Shown here in pieces: positions 61,601 to 64,000 of a stretch of 64,000 nucleotides of DNA (its first letter is position 1; each line of letters begins with the position of its first letter). Source of the DNA: Saccharothrix tamanrassetensis. GTDB taxonomy: Bacteria > Actinomycetota > Actinomycetes > Mycobacteriales > Pseudonocardiaceae. Position numbers and translations under genes: made by a program. The notes beneath the pieces are model-generated. The model was not told where the DNA came from. It saw nothing but the letters and a program-made list of their open reading frames with translations, and made no database searches. The stretch is taken from assembly GCF_014203665.1 (NCBI RefSeq), contig NZ_JACHJN010000014.1, forward strand, positions 1 through 64,000. Reading direction: 5' to 3'.

Positions 61601-62349
61601 GGGCTGTCGAACCCGGCTTCGGCGAGCACCGCACGGCCCTCGTCGGACCGCACGAAGTCCACGAAGGCCTGTGCTCCGGCCGCGTTCGGGGCCTTGGCCA
61701 GCGGCGCGATCGGGTAGTCGTTGACCGCCTGGTCCGCCTCGGGGAACGCGATCCCCTCCACCTCGTCCCCGGCGGCTGCCACGTCCGTCCGGTACACCAG
61801 GGCGGCGTCGACCTCGCCGAGCCGCACCTTGGTCAGCACGGCCTTGACGTCCTGCTCCAGCGTGTCCGCCCGCAGTGCCACCCCGGCCGCCTCGAACACC
61901 TTCCTCGCCGCCGCACCGCACGGGACCTGTTCCGCGCACAACGCGATCTTGGCGTCCGCCCGGCCGAAGTCGACGAGCCCCGCCACCTTGCCCGGATTGC
62001 CCTTCGGCACCGCGATCCGGAGCCGGTTGCGCGCGAAGACCGCCGGGGTGGCGGTGATCCCGCCCGCGTCGGCGACCTGCTCCAGGTTGGCGGGCGCGGC
62101 GGAGGCGAACACGTCGACCGGCGCGCCCTGGTTGATCTGCTGGGCCAGCGCGGAGCTGCCCGCGAAGTTCAACCTCACCCGCACGCCGGGGTGGGCGGCC
62201 TCGAACCTCCTGCCCAGCTCGGTGAACGTCCCGGTGAGCGACGCGGCGGCGAACACCGTGACGTCGCCCGTGACGCCCGAGGCCTGCTGCGTGGAGCCGC
62301 ACCCGACCAGGGACAGTGCGGCGGCCAGCGCGAGCGCGGTGCGGAACAC
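61597..62349 (-). CDS. modA: Molybdate-binding lipoprotein
   Basis: A 250-residue exported lipoprotein. The lipobox LVGC places the lipidated Cys at residue 17; TVFAAASLTGTF and the AGSSALAQQI segment are the oxyanion-binding Ser regions of ModA. It captures molybdate outside the membrane for ModBC. It starts with GTG three bases after the regulator gene. Confidence 0.92.
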   Translation of the reverse strand: MFRTALALAAALSLVGCGSTQQASGVTGDVTVFAAASLTGTFTELGRRFEAAHPGVRVRLNFAGSSALAQQINQGAPVDVFASAAPANLEQVADAGGITATPAVFARNRLRIAVPKGNPGKVAGLVDFGRADAKIALCAEQVPCGAAARKVFEAAGVALRADTLEQDVKAVLTKVRLGEVDAALVYRTDVAAAGDEVEGIAFPEADQAVNDYPIAPLAKAPNAAGAQAFVDFVRSDEGRAVLAEAGFDSP

Positions 62350-62352
62350 CCC

Positions 62353-62751
62353 TCAGCCCTCCGGGATCTCGACGACGACGTGCGTGGACTTGATGGAGGC
62401 GACCGCCACGCTGCCCACCTCCAGGCCGAGTTCGTCGGCGGCTTCCCGACTCATCAGCGACACGATCCGGAACGGCCCGGCCTGCATCTCGACCTGCGCC
62501 ATCACCACGTCCTTGACCACGCGCGTGACGATGCCCCTCATCCGGTTGCGGGCGGACGCGGCGACCGTCGTCCCGGGTTCGGCGCTGTCGGCGAGGCGTT
62601 TGGCGAACTCCGCCAGGTCCCGCCCGTCGACCCCTTTGCGCCCGCTGTCCAGCTGGACGGCGGGCAACCGCCCCTGGTCGATCCACCGCCGCACCGTGTC
62701 GTCGCTGACGCCGAGCAGCGCGGCGGCCTCACTTATCCGCAGATTCGGCAC
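62353..62751 (-). CDS. MerR/excisionase HTH regulator with TOBE (Mop) domain
   Basis: A 132-residue regulator: residues about 3-50 form an excisionase-type winged helix (LRISEAAALLGVSDDTVRRWIDQGRLPA), and about 68-132 a Mop/TOBE molybdate-binding domain (SARNRMRGIVTRVVKDVVMAQVEM). This compact form replaces ModE in actinobacteria. It heads modABC, so molybdate probably feeds back on the whole operon. The GTG at 62751 is chosen from the promoter position; 62754 is the alternative. Confidence 0.88.
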   Translation of the reverse strand: MPNLRISEAAALLGVSDDTVRRWIDQGRLPAVQLDSGRKGVDGRDLAEFAKRLADSAEPGTTVAASARNRMRGIVTRVVKDVVMAQVEMQAGPFRIVSLMSREAADELGLEVGSVAVASIKSTHVVVEIPEG

Positions 62752-62757
62752 CACAGC

Positions 62758-62763
62758 ATCGTA
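62758..62763 (-). promoter_or_regulatory. -10 of the molybdate operon, leaderless start
   Basis: TACGAT on the minus strand ends seven bases before the GTG at 62751, the spacing expected if transcription starts at that G. Confidence 0.55.
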
Positions 62764-62989
62764 GACGCCGCAAACGCGGATCGGGAGGCAGCTTCGGGCC
62801 GATGGTGATCGCCGGGCCTGTGCGGTTCCCTGCCGATCGCCACGGTGCCCGCGTGCGAACTGTCCCTTCCCGCCGCCTGCTCCAACGCCGTTGCTCCGTT
62901 CCGCTCGCGACTTCCGGCTGTGCCGCGCGGGCGAACGGCTACGTAACGTCCCCGCACGAACCTCTTTCACCTACCAGCTAGGGGATCTC

Positions 62990-64000
62990 GTGCGAAGACT
63001 CTTAATCGGTGCGGCAGCGTTCGCGCTGATCACCGCGGGCGTCACGACCGTGCCCGCGGTCGCGGTGGCGGCCCCGGAGGCCACCACCGACACCGTGCGG
63101 CAGCAGACCGACGAGCTGCCGCACCCGCTGGAGGACAAGCGGCGGGCGTTGCGGCAGGAAGCGCTGGCCAAGGTGCTGACCGGCGAGGCGACCACGGAGA
63201 AGCGCGGCGCCAGCACGGTGGTCAAGGTCGGCCGCAAGGACAAGGCCGGGCAGCAGGCCAAGGTCGACCAGTACGTGGAGCTGGAACGGGAGAAGGTCGA
63301 CAAGATCTTCGTGGTGCTCGCCGAGTTCGGCGACGAGCGCCACCCGCAGTACCCCGACCAGGACACCGCGCCGGGCATCCCGGGCCCGCAGCGGTTCGAC
63401 GGCCCGGCGCACAACCAGATCCCGCAGCCCGACCGGGCGGTGGACAACACCACGATCTGGCAGCCCGACTTCAGCCGCCAGTACTTCCAGGACCTGTACT
63501 TCGCCACCTCGCCCGGTGCGAACTCGGTCGCCAACTACTACGACAAGCAGTCCTCCGGCCGCTACAGCGTCACCGGCACGGTGACCAACTGGGTCAAGGT
63601 CCGCTACAACGAGGCCCGCTACGGCCGTTCCGACGGCTACCCGTGCGGTTCCAACCTGTGCAACAACAGCTACGAGCTGGTCCGGGACGCGGTCACCCAG
63701 TGGGTCGCCGACCAGCAGGCCGCCGGTCGCACCACGGAGCAGATCCGGCAGGAGCTGGCCACGTTCGACGAGTGGGACCGCTACGACTACGACGGCGACG
63801 GCGAGTTCAACGAGTCGGACGGCTACCTCGACCACTTCCAGATCGTGCACGCGGGCGGCGACCAGGCCGACCGCGACCCCTGGCAGGGCGAGGACGCCAT
63901 CTGGAGCCACCGGGGCTACGCGTTCAAGAACTACAACACCGGTCCGGGCACCAACAAGCTGGGCGGCGCGCCGATCGGTGACACCGGCCTGTGGGTCGGC
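62990..64000 (+). CDS. Secreted M6-family peptidase (immune inhibitor A type), cut by the window end
   Basis: The GTG at 62990 follows AGGGGATC and opens a signal peptide (LLIGAAAFALITAGVTT, cut near AVAA) and a propeptide (about 35-100). The frame has no stop to 64000 (337 codons). FVVLAEFGDERHPQYPD, DQSRQYFQDLYF-like text and YDYDGDGEFNESDGYLDHF match the M6 immune inhibitor A family, metallopeptidases that cut host or competitor proteins. The zinc motif HExxH lies beyond the window, so activity cannot be judged here. Confidence 0.85.
   Translation, partial: MRRLLIGAAAFALITAGVTTVPAVAVAAPEATTDTVRQQTDELPHPLEDKRRALRQEALAKVLTGEATTEKRGASTVVKVGRKDKAGQQAKVDQYVELEREKVDKIFVVLAEFGDERHPQYPDQDTAPGIPGPQRFDGPAHNQIPQPDRAVDNTTIWQPDFSRQYFQDLYFATSPGANSVANYYDKQSSGRYSVTGTVTNWVKVRYNEARYGRSDGYPCGSNLCNNSYELVRDAVTQWVADQQAAGRTTEQIRQELATFDEWDRYDYDGDGEFNESDGYLDHFQIVHAGGDQADRDPWQGEDAIWSHRGYAFKNYNTGPGTNKLGGAPIGDTGLWVG

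Overview
The window is very GC-rich. Coding strands end most codons in G or C, GTG (and once TTG) starts are common, and gene joints often overlap by four bases as GTGA. Gene families such as SARP/AfsR-type regulators, a PknB-type kinase, DUF6343, DUF4383, DUF1540, DUF2252, ECF42 sigma with a DGPF partner and a CGNR regulator point to a filamentous actinomycete. A Pseudonocardiaceae-type genus (Saccharothrix, Lentzea, Actinosynnema or similar) is my best guess from gene flavour only; no rRNA or tRNA is present to test it. I see no prophage, insertion sequence, CRISPR array or RNA gene. It reads as chromosomal DNA rich in small regulator-plus-target modules.

Layout. 0-13.5 kb: SurE and PfkB genes in a coupled pair, a secreted TAP-like peptidase, a hotdog thioesterase, a DUF4383 membrane protein, a manganese catalase/NRAMP transporter unit, a SARP regulator coupled to a 70-residue membrane protein, a LuxR regulator, a secreted vanadium-haloperoxidase-like enzyme and a secreted beta-propeller, then a decayed LysR/thioredoxin remnant. 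13.5-26 kb: MFS exporter, DUF2252 protein, a lone pcaB-like lyase, a Ser/Thr kinase with an extracellular sensor-like domain, an iron-box-preceded DUF1540 protein, a large BTAD-ATPase regulator, an alpha/beta hydrolase and a GlxA-type regulator. 26-35 kb: a copper island with two transcription units, copZ-MFS and csoR-copZ-copper-binding protein-copA, each preceded by two near-perfect CsoR-type operators; a CGNR regulator divergent from a dehalogenase-like hydrolase sits between them. 35-41 kb: a small HTH regulator with repeated palindromes, pcaIJF plus its IclR regulator behind tandem operators, then a 517-base non-coding stretch with two strong G-quadruplex motifs. 41-57 kb: aldo/keto reductase-TetR, an MprF-like/esterase pair, a TipA-like MerR with a textbook 19-base-spacer promoter, the ECF42 pair, an XRE regulator divergent from an M23A peptidase, a MerR/MFS pair, a TetR/TIM-barrel pair with two identical-type operators, a 58-residue orphan gene, Sir2 and a secreted SodC. 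57-64 kb: an archaeal-looking cysteinyl-tRNA synthetase preceded by a short upstream ORF, a molybdate regulator-modABC-dienelactone-hydrolase operon, and the start of a secreted M6 peptidase that runs off the window.

How it fits together. Recurrent themes are metal handling (Mn uptake with Mn catalase; copper sensing, chaperoning and export; iron-box control; molybdate import; Cu/Zn superoxide dismutase) and local control by a regulator sitting beside its target with visible operators. The beta-ketoadipate genes are split: pcaIJF and an IclR regulator are together, a lone pcaB is 18 kb away, and no ring-cleavage genes are in view. I do not claim a proven new system. The items I rate highest are the copper-operator control of an MFS exporter, the tandem repeat tract inside the copper operon, the archaeal-like cysteinyl-tRNA synthetase with its upstream ORF, and the G-quadruplex stretch.
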